Below, one piece after another: positions 8,618 through 16,306 of a DNA stretch of 41,043 nt. The DNA lies in NCBI GenBank assembly GCA_024229195.1, contig JAAESS010000005.1, positions 1 through 41,043 of the forward strand, read 5' to 3'. A model generated the notes under the pieces. It searched no databases. It saw only the letters and a list, made by a program, of their open reading frames with translations, and was not told the DNA's origin. The position numbers were made by a program, and so were the translations under genes. The stretch comes from Flavobacteriales bacterium (GTDB taxonomy: Bacteria; Bacteroidota; Bacteroidia; Flavobacteriales; Flavobacteriaceae). Each line of letters opens with the position of its first letter. Position 1 is the stretch's first letter.

Positions 8618-9693
8618 TCGTCTTTTAAATCATCTTTATTATCGATAATTCCATGACGCTTTGCTCGAATCCTCCAAATTTTTCGGGCTAATACCTGCAG
8701 ATCCTCATCTCCATCACTTTCATCAACAATCTCAAAACCAAGTAAGGTCTCAATGATATCCTCCTGAGAAACAACACCGCTTATTGAACCAAATTCATCA
8801 ACAACTAATGCGATGTGTTCTTGTTTATCAATAAGTTGATCAAAAAGTACTTTGATAGGTGTATCTCTGCTTGTCACAAATATTTCTCTGGAAATACTTT
8901 TCAATTCTTGATCTCCTTTTCCATCTATGATGGATTCAAATAATTCATCTTTGAGAAAATAGCCTGAAATATCATCGCTAGTTTCTTTAAACATCGGAAT
9001 TCTTGAAAATTTTAATTTGGGATTAAGGTCATAAAACTCTTTGATCTTCATTGTTTCCGGAGCCGTTTTTAAAACAGTTCTGGGAGTCATTATATCTTTG
9101 ACCGCCATTTTTTTAAAATCAATCAGGTTCTTGATCACCAGACTTTCTGATTCCTGAAAAACCCCTTCCTCCCTTGCTATATCAGCCATGGCATGAAAAT
9201 CTTCACGACTTACATTGGTATCATGTTTATTTTTACCGACGATTCTTGTCGTAAATTCAAGTAACCATAAAATGCCTGTATATTTGAGAGGAAACATCAG
9301 AAAAACGATTGCTTTTGTCGAAAAATTCGCAAGGTTTTTCCAGTAATTAGCCCCAATTGATTTTGGAATGATCTCTGACAATACCAAGATCAAAAACGTC
9401 ATTATTGCGGAAACTATTCCAACAGAATTATTTCCGGATCCGAATGTCTTTTCGGCCTGTACACCAACCAATATAGCACCAACTGTATGCGCTACGGTAT
9501 TGACCGTTAATATGGCGATCAATGGCTGGTCTATTTTTTCTTTCAGTTTCTTTAAAGTTCTAGCATATGCTTTTCCCTCATTAATTTTCACTGTCACATA
9601 AGTAGGGGTAACACTGAGTAAAACGGCCTCGAGGATAGAACATAAAAATGAAAAACAAATAGAAAGAAGTCCGTATACTATTAACAGGGTCAT
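8614..9693 (-). CDS. CNNM (DUF21) transmembrane protein with CBS pair
   Basis: This is a 359-residue membrane protein. Residues 1-150 form a DUF21/CNNM domain with about four hydrophobic segments and the conserved LVLSEIIPKSIG motif. A linker (VSREDFHAMADIAREEGVFQ) leads into VKDIMTPRTV and a CBS-domain pair ending with ALVVDEFGSISGVVSQEDIIETLLG. This is the arrangement of CorB/MpfA-type Mg2+ or Co2+ exporters. It stops soon after the second CBS domain and lacks the C-terminal CorC/HlyC transporter-associated domain of longer homologues. Cation efflux is inferred from the family. It is convergent with hflX, and no terminator is visible between them. Confidence 0.88.
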   Translation of the reverse strand: MTLLIVYGLLSICFSFLCSILEAVLLSVTPTYVTVKINEGKAYARTLKKLKEKIDQPLIAILTVNTVAHTVGAILVGVQAEKTFGSGNNSVGIVSAIMTFLILVLSEIIPKSIGANYWKNLANFSTKAIVFLMFPLKYTGILWLLEFTTRIVGKNKHDTNVSREDFHAMADIAREEGVFQESESLVIKNLIDFKKMAVKDIMTPRTVLKTAPETMKIKEFYDLNPKLKFSRIPMFKETSDDISGYFLKDELFESIIDGKGDQELKSISREIFVTSRDTPIKVLFDQLIDKQEHIALVVDEFGSISGVVSQEDIIETLLGFEIVDESDGDEDLQVLARKIWRIRAKRHGIIDNKDDLKDD

Positions 9694-9794
9694 ATATCTG
9701 GCTTTAGGCTAAAGTATAAAATTAATTTTTGACACTAGATTTTAGATCAAAAAATTTATAATCAGCCTTTTCAAAAAGAGAATCTCAGAAACGA

Positions 9795-10718
9795 TTAGTC
9801 AAGTGTGATATTAAGACCAATCAACCAGTATGACTGAAGGTCGTTATCCACGTTGCCAAGCGTTACATCAGGATCAACATCTCGGTAATAGTTAAATGCT
9901 TCCTGCTTATTTTTCCTCAAACCAAAGTCAAAACCGACACCGAGAGATTTCCAGAATGTGTAACTAAAGGAATTAGTCCATGTATAATTGGAATAATCAG
10001 AACCCTCATAGCTCATAAAAACGGAAAGATTTGACTTCAAATTCAAACCACCAAATGATCTGGTATAATCAGCGACTACCTTAGCACCAAAGGATGAATC
10101 GTATTCTGCATCTCCGCTGCTAAACACGAAATTGTAGTTGGCAGGATGGATCACAACGGTCAGTTCAGGAAGTGGTGTCCAGGTACCACCAACACCTATA
10201 TCAAGAAAACCAGGATCGTTGAAATTCTGGATCAGCGTTGAACGATATTCCATCAAAGCAGAAACTGCAAAGTTTTTGGCAACTTTATACCCATAAAGTG
10301 AACTCAGACTGAAAACATCTGTTGCAACCTCGTAAGCATCGCTATCTGTAGGATCATCTTCATCATCAAACTTTACCCATCCAATATTTATGTTTGTAGA
10401 ATTTTTCCAAAAATATTTTTCTTCAATAAGATCTGCGTAAGCATTTAAGTTGATACCAAAATTACCAACGGAAGAATTAGGCGCATCTTTTGAATACCAA
10501 TTGTTGAATCCTGAAATGCTACCACCGATTGTTCCGGTCGCTTTTATTCTCCAGCCTGGTAAGGCATCAATCTGTCCTTGAATGGCATCTGCTTTACCTT
10601 GTAAAACAGCTATAGAATCATTTTTTTCTTTTTGAAGGGCTTTGAGCTCCTCTTTTGTTTGTGATGTAACACTGTTAAGTCCGAAGACTACACAGATGAT
10701 TAGTAGTAGTTTTTTCAT
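9795..10718 (-). CDS. DUF3078 family outer-membrane beta-barrel protein
   Basis: This 307-residue protein has a signal peptide (MKKLLLIICVVFGLNSVTSQ). A short charged helical stretch follows (about 20-52, KEELKALQKEKNDSIAVLQGK), then a series of alternating, aromatic-rich strands ending GLNITLD, as in an outer-membrane barrel. The order of motifs (GWRIKATGTIGGSISGFNNWY, EVATDVFSLSSLYGYK) matches the Bacteroidota DUF3078 family, of unknown function. It lies downstream of the suf accessory genes in the same orientation but has its own strong promoter (10745-10774), so it may be independently transcribed. Confidence 0.85.
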   Translation of the reverse strand: MKKLLLIICVVFGLNSVTSQTKEELKALQKEKNDSIAVLQGKADAIQGQIDALPGWRIKATGTIGGSISGFNNWYSKDAPNSSVGNFGINLNAYADLIEEKYFWKNSTNINIGWVKFDDEDDPTDSDAYEVATDVFSLSSLYGYKVAKNFAVSALMEYRSTLIQNFNDPGFLDIGVGGTWTPLPELTVVIHPANYNFVFSSGDAEYDSSFGAKVVADYTRSFGGLNLKSNLSVFMSYEGSDYSNYTWTNSFSYTFWKSLGVGFDFGLRKNKQEAFNYYRDVDPDVTLGNVDNDLQSYWLIGLNITLD

Positions 10719-10744
10719 GGGGAACGAAATTTTTTTAGTAGATG

Positions 10745-10774
10745 CAAAAATAACTAAAATAGACTATAAACAAA
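10745..10774 (-). promoter_or_regulatory. Promoter (TTTG-N18-TATTTTTG) for DUF3078 gene
   Basis: On the minus strand, TTTG (10774-10771) is followed after 18 bases by TATTTTTG (10752-10745). This is an excellent match to the Bacteroidota -33/-7 promoter. It lies 27 bases upstream of the DUF3078 ATG and is embedded in the inverted repeat 10755-10786. Confidence 0.65.
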
Positions 10775-10786
10775 GCGTCTATTTTA
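10755..10786 (-). terminator. Putative terminator hairpin after DUF2480 gene, overlapping next promoter
   Basis: TAAAATAGAC and GTCTATTTTA are perfect 10-base inverted repeats around a 12-base loop. The 5' arm (minus strand) overlaps the DUF2480 stop codon. The hairpin is followed by GTTATTTTTG, a short T-rich run. The stem is AT-rich, so termination is probably partial. The same DNA holds the downstream gene's -33 and -7 elements. Confidence 0.4.
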
Positions 10787-11288
10787 TCTTTTTGTATAAT
10801 GGAACGCTAGAACAAGCCTCTCCGAACATTAGTGAGCTTACTACAGGGACCAATCTTTGACACATAAGCGCGTAAGCTGAGTCCGGAATCTGTTTATTTG
10901 AACACCCTTTTATAATGACAGGAACTCCTTTAAATTGATCCATTGGGATATCCATAATGATTTCTTGAAAAACCATATTTTCAAGAAGGTTGAGATCACC
11001 AATGATAAATTTTTTTGAAAAAGGAGCTAATTCCGTACTGATCAATAAATAAGCCCAGGAGGGTATAATGGCGTCAGTGGAACAAGTGACGGCAACATAT
11101 TGATTGAGGTATTGTTTCCAATTATGTTGTTTTACTGAATCTCTGAATTCTTTTTCTTTTAGGATAAAACCTTCGTATAACCATGCGCTGATATCCAATA
11201 AAACTCTTTTCCCTTCTGGATAAAAATCCTCTAGATCCAGGGTCACAATTTTGCTGTTCGCAACTCTATTTACTATTTCTCCCGACAT
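10779..11288 (-). CDS. DUF2480 family protein
   Basis: This is a 169-residue soluble protein that matches the DUF2480 pattern of Bacteroidota: IVTLDLEDFYPEGKR, LDISAWLYEGFILKEKEFR, then VAVTCSTDAIIPSWAYLLIS and a terminal SSLMFGEACSSVPLYK. No enzymatic motif is known; conserved cysteines and CSTDAI suggest a possible metal or cluster link, which is inference. It follows the DUF59 gene by 38 bases and belongs to the sufE-DUF59-DUF2480 unit. This placement is common in flavobacteria and supports a role in Fe-S cluster assembly or delivery. Confidence 0.85.
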   Translation of the reverse strand: MSGEIVNRVANSKIVTLDLEDFYPEGKRVLLDISAWLYEGFILKEKEFRDSVKQHNWKQYLNQYVAVTCSTDAIIPSWAYLLISTELAPFSKKFIIGDLNLLENMVFQEIIMDIPMDQFKGVPVIIKGCSNKQIPDSAYALMCQRLVPVVSSLMFGEACSSVPLYKKIK

Positions 11289-11326
11289 ATCAAAAATAAA
11301 AGGTTATACTAATGCTGGTAATAAGC

Positions 11327-11647
11327 TCATAGAAAGCCCAACTCAAGTTTTGCTTCTTCACTCATCATATCCTGGGTCCAGGTGGGGTCAAAAGTAATCT
11401 CAACCTCTGCATTTCTCACTTCTTCTATGGAACGGATTTTTTCCTCTACTTCCATTGGAAGTGTTTCAGCAACAGGACAGTTGGGTGAAGTAAGCGTCAT
11501 TAAGACCTTGACATCCATATCTTCATTTACAAATACGTCATAGATCAGTCCTAATTCGTAGATGTCAACCGGAATTTCAGGATCAAAGATGGTCTTGATC
11601 ACTTCAACAATCTTTTCTCCAAGATCTTCCTTTATTTTATTATCCAT
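11327..11647 (-). CDS. DUF59/MIP18-family Fe-S assembly protein (SufT-like)
   Basis: This is a 106-residue MIP18-fold protein. Members assist late Fe-S cluster assembly or transfer. The conserved FDPEIPVDIYELGLIYDV (21-38) and LTSPNCPVAETLP (52-64, Cys57) are intact, and the C-terminus has VEITFDPTWTQDMMSE. It sits between sufE and the DUF2480 gene in the same orientation, 71 bases after the sufE stop. The length is typical for the stand-alone family. The name SufT is often used for relatives, so I leave the symbol open. Confidence 0.9.
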   Translation of the reverse strand: MDNKIKEDLGEKIVEVIKTIFDPEIPVDIYELGLIYDVFVNEDMDVKVLMTLTSPNCPVAETLPMEVEEKIRSIEEVRNAEVEITFDPTWTQDMMSEEAKLELGFL

Positions 11648-11718
11648 GGCAATTCTTTAAAATCATTCTAAATAAGGGTAAAGATACGTCAATGAAACTT
11701 TACGACAAAATGTCCTAA

Positions 11719-12141
11719 TCAAGCATTTTTCGATTTATGCGCCAATGCAAGTAGCTTGATTTGCTTGACCATAGACAGTAATCCATTGGCTCTGGTAGGC
11801 GATAAATGATCTTTTAATCCGATGGAATCGATAAAATATGGATCTGTACCCAGAATATTATCAGCAGTCTGATCATTGTACACTTTTAAAAGTAAAGAAA
11901 TGATCCCTTTCGTCAGAATGGCGTCACTGTCAGCAGAGAAATGCATCTTTCCATCTTCATAATCTGCATGAAGCCATACTTTGGACTGGCAACCTCTGAT
12001 GAGATTATCTTCAGATTTATTGACCTCCTCTATTTGAGGAAGGGATTTTCCGTTTTCTATGATAAATTCATATCGTTGCATCCAGTCATCAAATAGATCG
12101 AAGTCTTCGATAATTTCTTCTTGTATTTCTTTAATAGTCAT
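11719..12141 (-). CDS. sufE: SufE family cysteine desulfuration protein
   Basis: SufE accepts persulfide sulfur from the cysteine desulfurase SufS and passes it to the SufBCD scaffold. It is 140 residues. The active-site motif NLIRGCQSKVW places the acceptor cysteine at Cys51, and the family segments FDDWMQRYEFIIENGKSLP (17-35) and GLKDHLSPTRANGLLSMV (about 108-125) are present. It leads a leftward operon with DUF59 and DUF2480. The sufBCDS genes are not in this window; a PfkB kinase is divergent upstream instead. Confidence 0.93.
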   Translation of the reverse strand: MTIKEIQEEIIEDFDLFDDWMQRYEFIIENGKSLPQIEEVNKSEDNLIRGCQSKVWLHADYEDGKMHFSADSDAILTKGIISLLLKVYNDQTADNILGTDPYFIDSIGLKDHLSPTRANGLLSMVKQIKLLALAHKSKNA

Positions 12142-12148
12142 ATTTAAA

Positions 12149-12170
12149 ACTTATTTTTGCAAAAATAAGT
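12149..12170. promoter_or_regulatory. 22-bp perfect palindrome formed by opposed -7 elements
   Basis: ACTTATTTTTGCAAAAATAAGT equals its reverse complement. It contains TATTTTTG on each strand (plus 12152-12159; minus 12167-12160), both exact TAnnTTTG matches. The sufE ATG is 8 bases to the left and the pfkB ATG 14 bases to the right. The symmetry could reflect two overlapping divergent promoters, an operator, or both. I do not see good -33 boxes on either side. Confidence 0.5.
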
Positions 12171-12183
12171 AATTTGTACTGAT

Positions 12184-13113
12184 ATGGGAAAACTTTTAAT
12201 CGTAGGGACAGTCGCTTTTGATGCCATTGAAACTCCTTTTGGAAAGACTGATAAAATATTAGGAGGAGCCGGAACTTATATAGGACTTTCGGCCTCTCAT
12301 TTTGGTGTTGAATCTGGCTTGATATCGGTAGTTGGAGGAGATTTCCCTGAAGAGTATTTACAAATGCTCAGAGATAAAAATGTTGATACATCCGGAGTAG
12401 AGATGATCAAAGAGGGAAAGACCTTCTTTTGGAGTGGAAAATATGATTACAATTTGGATACCAGGGACACACTTGTCACGGATCTTAATGTGCTGGCTGA
12501 TTTTAATCCGGTGGTGTCTGAAAATTTCACAGATTGTGACTTTTTGATGTTGGGAAATTTGCACCCAGCAGTTCAGATGTCTGTGATCAAACAAATTCCT
12601 AAACGTCCTAAATTAGTTGTGCTCGATACCATGAATTTTTGGATGGACAACACCATGGATGAATTGTTGGAGGTCATCGGGAAAGTTGATGTGATTACGA
12701 TAAATGACGAAGAAGCAAGACAACTTAGTGGAGAATATTCTTTGGTAAAAGCAGCGCAAAAGATCCATAAAATGGGACCTGAATATGTCGTGATCAAGAA
12801 AGGCGAAAATGGTGCATTGTTGTTTCATGATAGTGAAATCTTTTTTGCGCCGGCACTTCCATTGGAAGAAATATTTGATCCAACCGGGGCAGGAGACACT
12901 TTTGCAGGAGGGTTTATTGGATATTTGGCAAGTACGCATGATATTTCTTTTGACAATATGAAAAGAGCCGTAATTTACGGATCTAATCTAGCTTCTTTTT
13001 GTGTTGAAAGGTTTGGGACAGAAAGAATGCTGAATTTAGAACAGAAAGAAATTCAAAAAAGATTAAAACAATTCAAACAATTGACTCAGTTCGAAATAGA
13101 ATTAACACAGTAA
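12184..13113 (+). CDS. PfkB family carbohydrate/nucleoside kinase
   Basis: This is a 309-residue ribokinase-fold sugar or nucleoside kinase. The N-terminal GGAGTYIGLSAS (27-38) is the substrate-side PfkB signature. The C-terminal DPTGAGDTFAGGF (232-244) is the second signature, with Asp238 the expected catalytic base. KKGENGALL (205-213) marks the ATP side. The substrate cannot be read from sequence. It begins a plus-strand operon: purF starts 12 bases after its stop, followed by a small lipoprotein gene. The pairing with PurF suggests a role in ribose or purine metabolism, which is inference. Confidence 0.9.
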   Translation: MGKLLIVGTVAFDAIETPFGKTDKILGGAGTYIGLSASHFGVESGLISVVGGDFPEEYLQMLRDKNVDTSGVEMIKEGKTFFWSGKYDYNLDTRDTLVTDLNVLADFNPVVSENFTDCDFLMLGNLHPAVQMSVIKQIPKRPKLVVLDTMNFWMDNTMDELLEVIGKVDVITINDEEARQLSGEYSLVKAAQKIHKMGPEYVVIKKGENGALLFHDSEIFFAPALPLEEIFDPTGAGDTFAGGFIGYLASTHDISFDNMKRAVIYGSNLASFCVERFGTERMLNLEQKEIQKRLKQFKQLTQFEIELTQ

Positions 13114-13125
13114 CTTCTTATAAAA

Positions 13126-15018
13126 ATGAGTGATGCTATAAAACATGAATGTGGAATTGCAATGGTTAGATTGCTAAAACCACTTCAGTATTATAAAGAC
13201 AAATACGGTACCGTTTTTTATGGAATCAATAAGATGTACTTGTTGATGGAAAAGCAACACAATAGAGGTCAGGACGGGGCCGGATTTGCGAGTATTAAAT
13301 TTGATGTAGACCCGGGAACCAGATATATAAGCAGGGTCAGGTCAAATGAGCAACAACCCATTCAGGATGTTTATGCCAAGATCAATTCTCGATTAAACGG
13401 AGTGATGAAGGAACATCCAGAAAAAGCAAATGACTTGGACTGGCAATTGACTCATATGCCCTATTTAGGGAATGTATACCTTGGTCATGTTCGTTACGGA
13501 ACTTTCGGGAACAACAGTATTGAAAGCGTACACCCTTTTTTAAGACAAAATAACTGGAAACATAAAAACCTTATCGTTGCCGGGAATTTTAATATGACCA
13601 ACTCCGGGGAATTATTGAAGGAGCTTATTGAACTGGGACAACATCCTAAGGAATATACGGACACCGTAACGGTCATGGAAAAAATAGGACATTTTTTGGA
13701 TGATGAAGTATTGGATTTATATTATAAATTCAAGCAGGACGGAATCAGCAAAAAAGATGCCTCTCCTTTGATTGCTAAGGAATTAAATATTCAAAAAATA
13801 TTAAAAAGAGCTTCTAAAAACTGGGACGGAGGCTATGCCATGGCTGGGATGATTGGGCATGGAGATGCTTTTGTACTTAGAGATCCTGCCGGGATCAGAC
13901 CTGCATACTTTTATAAAGATGACGAAGTTGTAGTTGTAGCTTCAGAGAGACCTGTTATTCAAACCGTGTTTAATGTTGATATCGATCAAGTAAAAGAGAT
14001 CAAGCGAGCACATGCCTTGATTATTAAAAAGGACGGAGAGGTAAGTATGGAAAAGGTTACAGACGAACTTCCTAAAAAATCTTGCTCATTCGAAAGAATT
14101 TATTTCTCTCGTGGAAGTGATGCTTCCATCTACCAGGAAAGAAAAATGTTAGGAAAATATATCTTTCCTAAGGTTTTAGAATCGATCAAAAACGATATTT
14201 CCAATTCAGTCTTTTCTTATATTCCTAATACCGCTGAAACTTCATTTTATGGCATGACAGAGGCTGCTGAAGAATATTTGAATGAGCACAAATTACAAAC
14301 TATATTAAACGGGAATAAAAACATTTCGGCTAAAAAGCTGACAGAAATTTTATCTGAAAGACCAAGAATTGAAAAGATAGCGATAAAGGATGCCAAGTTA
14401 AGAACCTTTATTACTGATGATAACAGTAGAGATGACTTGGTGGCGCATGTATATGATGTGACTTACGGTGTTGTAAAACCATCGGATAATCTGGTGATTA
14501 TCGATGATAGTATTGTAAGAGGGACCACTTTAAAAAAGAGTATTATTAAAATATTGGATAGACTAGGTCCAAAAAAGATCATAGTTGTTTCTTCTGCTCC
14601 ACAGATCAGATATCCGGACTGTTATGGAATCGACATGGCTCGTATTGATGAGTTTATCGCGTTTAAGGCTACCTTGGAACTTCTTAAGGACACAGATCAA
14701 TATCATATTATCGATGATGTATATCTTAAATGTAAGGCAAGTTTAAATGAAAGCAGTCCTGAAAATTATGTAAAGGAGATCTATGCTCCTTTTACACCGG
14801 AACAGATTTCTGATAAAATTGCAGAATTGTTAAAAACTGACACGATCAAGGCTGATGTAAAGATCATTTTTCAGTCTATTGAGAACCTGCATAAAGCCTG
14901 TCCGGATAATAAGGGAGATTGGTATTTTACAGGAGATTTTCCAACCCCAGGAGGCATAAAAGTAGTAAATAAAGCTTTTATGAATTTTTATGAGGGTAAA
15001 AAAGTACGCGCTTATTAA
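13126..15018 (+). CDS. purF: Amidophosphoribosyltransferase (long Bacteroidota form)
   Basis: This enzyme catalyses the first step of purine synthesis, converting PRPP and glutamine to 5-phosphoribosylamine. It is 630 residues, longer than the roughly 470-510 of classical PurF. An 8-residue propeptide precedes the nucleophile Cys9 (KHECGI). Glutaminase motifs are NRGQDGAGF (46-54), GHVRYGTFG (about 119) and RDPAGIRPAYF. The PRTase PRPP loop is VIIDDSIVRGTT (457-468). The usual NGN signature near 145 reads GNFNMTN. An inserted region of over 100 residues lies between the two domains. It is probably co-transcribed with the PfkB gene (12-base gap). A divergent function is possible but less likely than genuine PurF. 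Confidence 0.88.
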   Translation: MSDAIKHECGIAMVRLLKPLQYYKDKYGTVFYGINKMYLLMEKQHNRGQDGAGFASIKFDVDPGTRYISRVRSNEQQPIQDVYAKINSRLNGVMKEHPEKANDLDWQLTHMPYLGNVYLGHVRYGTFGNNSIESVHPFLRQNNWKHKNLIVAGNFNMTNSGELLKELIELGQHPKEYTDTVTVMEKIGHFLDDEVLDLYYKFKQDGISKKDASPLIAKELNIQKILKRASKNWDGGYAMAGMIGHGDAFVLRDPAGIRPAYFYKDDEVVVVASERPVIQTVFNVDIDQVKEIKRAHALIIKKDGEVSMEKVTDELPKKSCSFERIYFSRGSDASIYQERKMLGKYIFPKVLESIKNDISNSVFSYIPNTAETSFYGMTEAAEEYLNEHKLQTILNGNKNISAKKLTEILSERPRIEKIAIKDAKLRTFITDDNSRDDLVAHVYDVTYGVVKPSDNLVIIDDSIVRGTTLKKSIIKILDRLGPKKIIVVSSAPQIRYPDCYGIDMARIDEFIAFKATLELLKDTDQYHIIDDVYLKCKASLNESSPENYVKEIYAPFTPEQISDKIAELLKTDTIKADVKIIFQSIENLHKACPDNKGDWYFTGDFPTPGGIKVVNKAFMNFYEGKKVRAY

Positions 15019-15033
15019 GACTAAAAATAAATT

Positions 15034-15519
15034 ATGAAAGTATCGAAATCAATTTGTATTCAATTTACATTAGCTGTTTTATCTGTTATTGTTTTTGGTT
15101 GTAAATCTCAAAGTCTTGAAACTAGTGCACCATTCGATATTTATGAGAAAACTTATTTTTATTGGGTCGATAGTAAAAAGGGAACAGAAGGCACAACAAT
15201 AAGACTTGCCGGTCGCACCCAATCATTGAATATTTCATTTTCGAAATTGTATTTTCAAAATCATGAATATACGATTGTTCCTCAATTTAATAGTCAGGGA
15301 TTTATCATTGAAGGAACTTTTTCAAAATTCAGAAAAAAAGAGATGATTATGCATAGAGACCCTGCTGAAGAATTTGGAAATGAAATCCCACAAATAGAAA
15401 AAAAGATTCCCTTCGACCTAGAGAATGATGAAGCAATTTTACTTTATTCCATAAACGGTATGGAAGGATACCATAAAGTTAAAGGTATCAAGGAACTCGA
15501 TAAAGTTTTGATGCCTTAA
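15034..15519 (+). CDS. Small lipoprotein of unknown function
   Basis: This 161-residue protein has a lipoprotein signal (residues 1-23, lipobox VFGC, then KSQSLETSAPF). The mature part contains KTYFYWVDSKKGTEGTTIRL and repeated short beta-like segments, with no recognisable catalytic motif. I do not recognise the family, though the pattern looks like conserved flavobacterial lipoproteins. It starts 15 bases after purF and probably shares its transcript. Its stop codon abuts the stop of the convergent gene at 15520 with no spacer. Confidence 0.75.
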   Translation: MKVSKSICIQFTLAVLSVIVFGCKSQSLETSAPFDIYEKTYFYWVDSKKGTEGTTIRLAGRTQSLNISFSKLYFQNHEYTIVPQFNSQGFIIEGTFSKFRKKEMIMHRDPAEEFGNEIPQIEKKIPFDLENDEAILLYSINGMEGYHKVKGIKELDKVLMP

Positions 15520-15948
15520 TTAGACATTAAAACTGAGACCAACAGCCCCATGGTTTCCGAGCTCGGCGTATATACCTACTTTTTTTGTGACAAAGTATCG
15601 AAAGCCAACATAACCGGCTAAACCGATTTTTTCATTTGATACATAACCAAGTTCAGCTCCTGGGTAAATATCAAATTTACTGGGTAAGTCAAAAACAATT
15701 CCAAGATGGACGTGCGTTCTGGCATAGATGAAATAATCATTTTCTTCATTATCAAAATAGACTGTGCCTCCGGCACCAATAGAAAAGAGTTCACTTAGTC
15801 CATAATCGTAAGTAGCTTTAATACCATTTCCCAGGCCATAGGCTTCATATCCAATATTAAATTTTTTGTCACCTTTTCCGTCATAAGATTGTCCATTGAC
15901 AGCGATAACACACATAAAAAAAGCAAGTACAAATAATAAATTTTTCAT
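15520..15948 (-). CDS. Small outer-membrane beta-barrel-like protein (DUF6646-like)
   Basis: This 142-residue protein has a signal peptide (1-19, ending VNG|QSYDGKGDKKF). It then shows alternating strands rich in Gly, Tyr and Phe (FNIGYEAYGLGNGIKATYDYGLS, VGFRYFVTKKVGIYAELG), ending GLSFNV. This fits a small 8-strand outer-membrane barrel. The opening 'KGDKKFNIGY' resembles DUF6646-type flavobacterial proteins, but that name is a tentative recollection. The function is unknown. It stands alone, with about 700 bases of intergenic DNA upstream. Confidence 0.75.
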   Translation of the reverse strand: MKNLLFVLAFFMCVIAVNGQSYDGKGDKKFNIGYEAYGLGNGIKATYDYGLSELFSIGAGGTVYFDNEENDYFIYARTHVHLGIVFDLPSKFDIYPGAELGYVSNEKIGLAGYVGFRYFVTKKVGIYAELGNHGAVGLSFNV

Positions 15949-16280
15949 AGCAAAAGTTTAAAGGATTAAACTCCTAGTTAATAACGAAAATCAAGCTTGA
16001 ATATTGTATTTTTTTATGTCAAAATTCCTGCTATTTAGCAATCATTAAATTAGAAGAAGCGGTCTGGTTTTAAGATGGGAAAAATACATGATTTGAAGGT
16101 TTTCATAGTCTTAAATTTTCATTCCGAAAACATGGGCCTGAATATACTATTCGACTGTAAGGGTATAATGGATTTGCGTCTAATAGAGGGTGTGAAGAGA
16201 TTTTTAAATTCTAAAACCAACTGATAGCTAGATAGATATTTAAGATTTTATTAACAGTTGAAACTATTTTGAAAATTAAG

Positions 16281-16297
16281 TTGGCACGAAAATTGAT
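16281..16297 (+). promoter_or_regulatory. Sigma-54-like (-24/-12) promoter
   Basis: TTGGCACGAAAATTGAT matches the RpoN consensus TTGGCACG-N4-TTGCW at every position except the -12 C, which is A. The GG at 16283-16284 and the G at 16295 have the correct spacing. It points rightward into a region with no ORF that ends at a strong terminator, with predicted initiation near 16307. Confidence 0.5.
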
Positions 16298-16306
16298 TTC
16301 TTGTTA

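Noticed and set aside
12613-12939. 108-aa antisense ORF under the PfkB kinase gene
   Set aside because: It is a shadow of an unmistakable PfkB gene, with cysteine- and histidine-rich composition typical of reverse-frame translation.
16075-16224. 49-codon plus-strand ORF in the long intergenic region (MGKIHDLKVF...)
   Set aside because: It has no recognisable domain, promoter or ribosome binding site, and an open frame of this length is easily random. Conservation in relatives would change this view.
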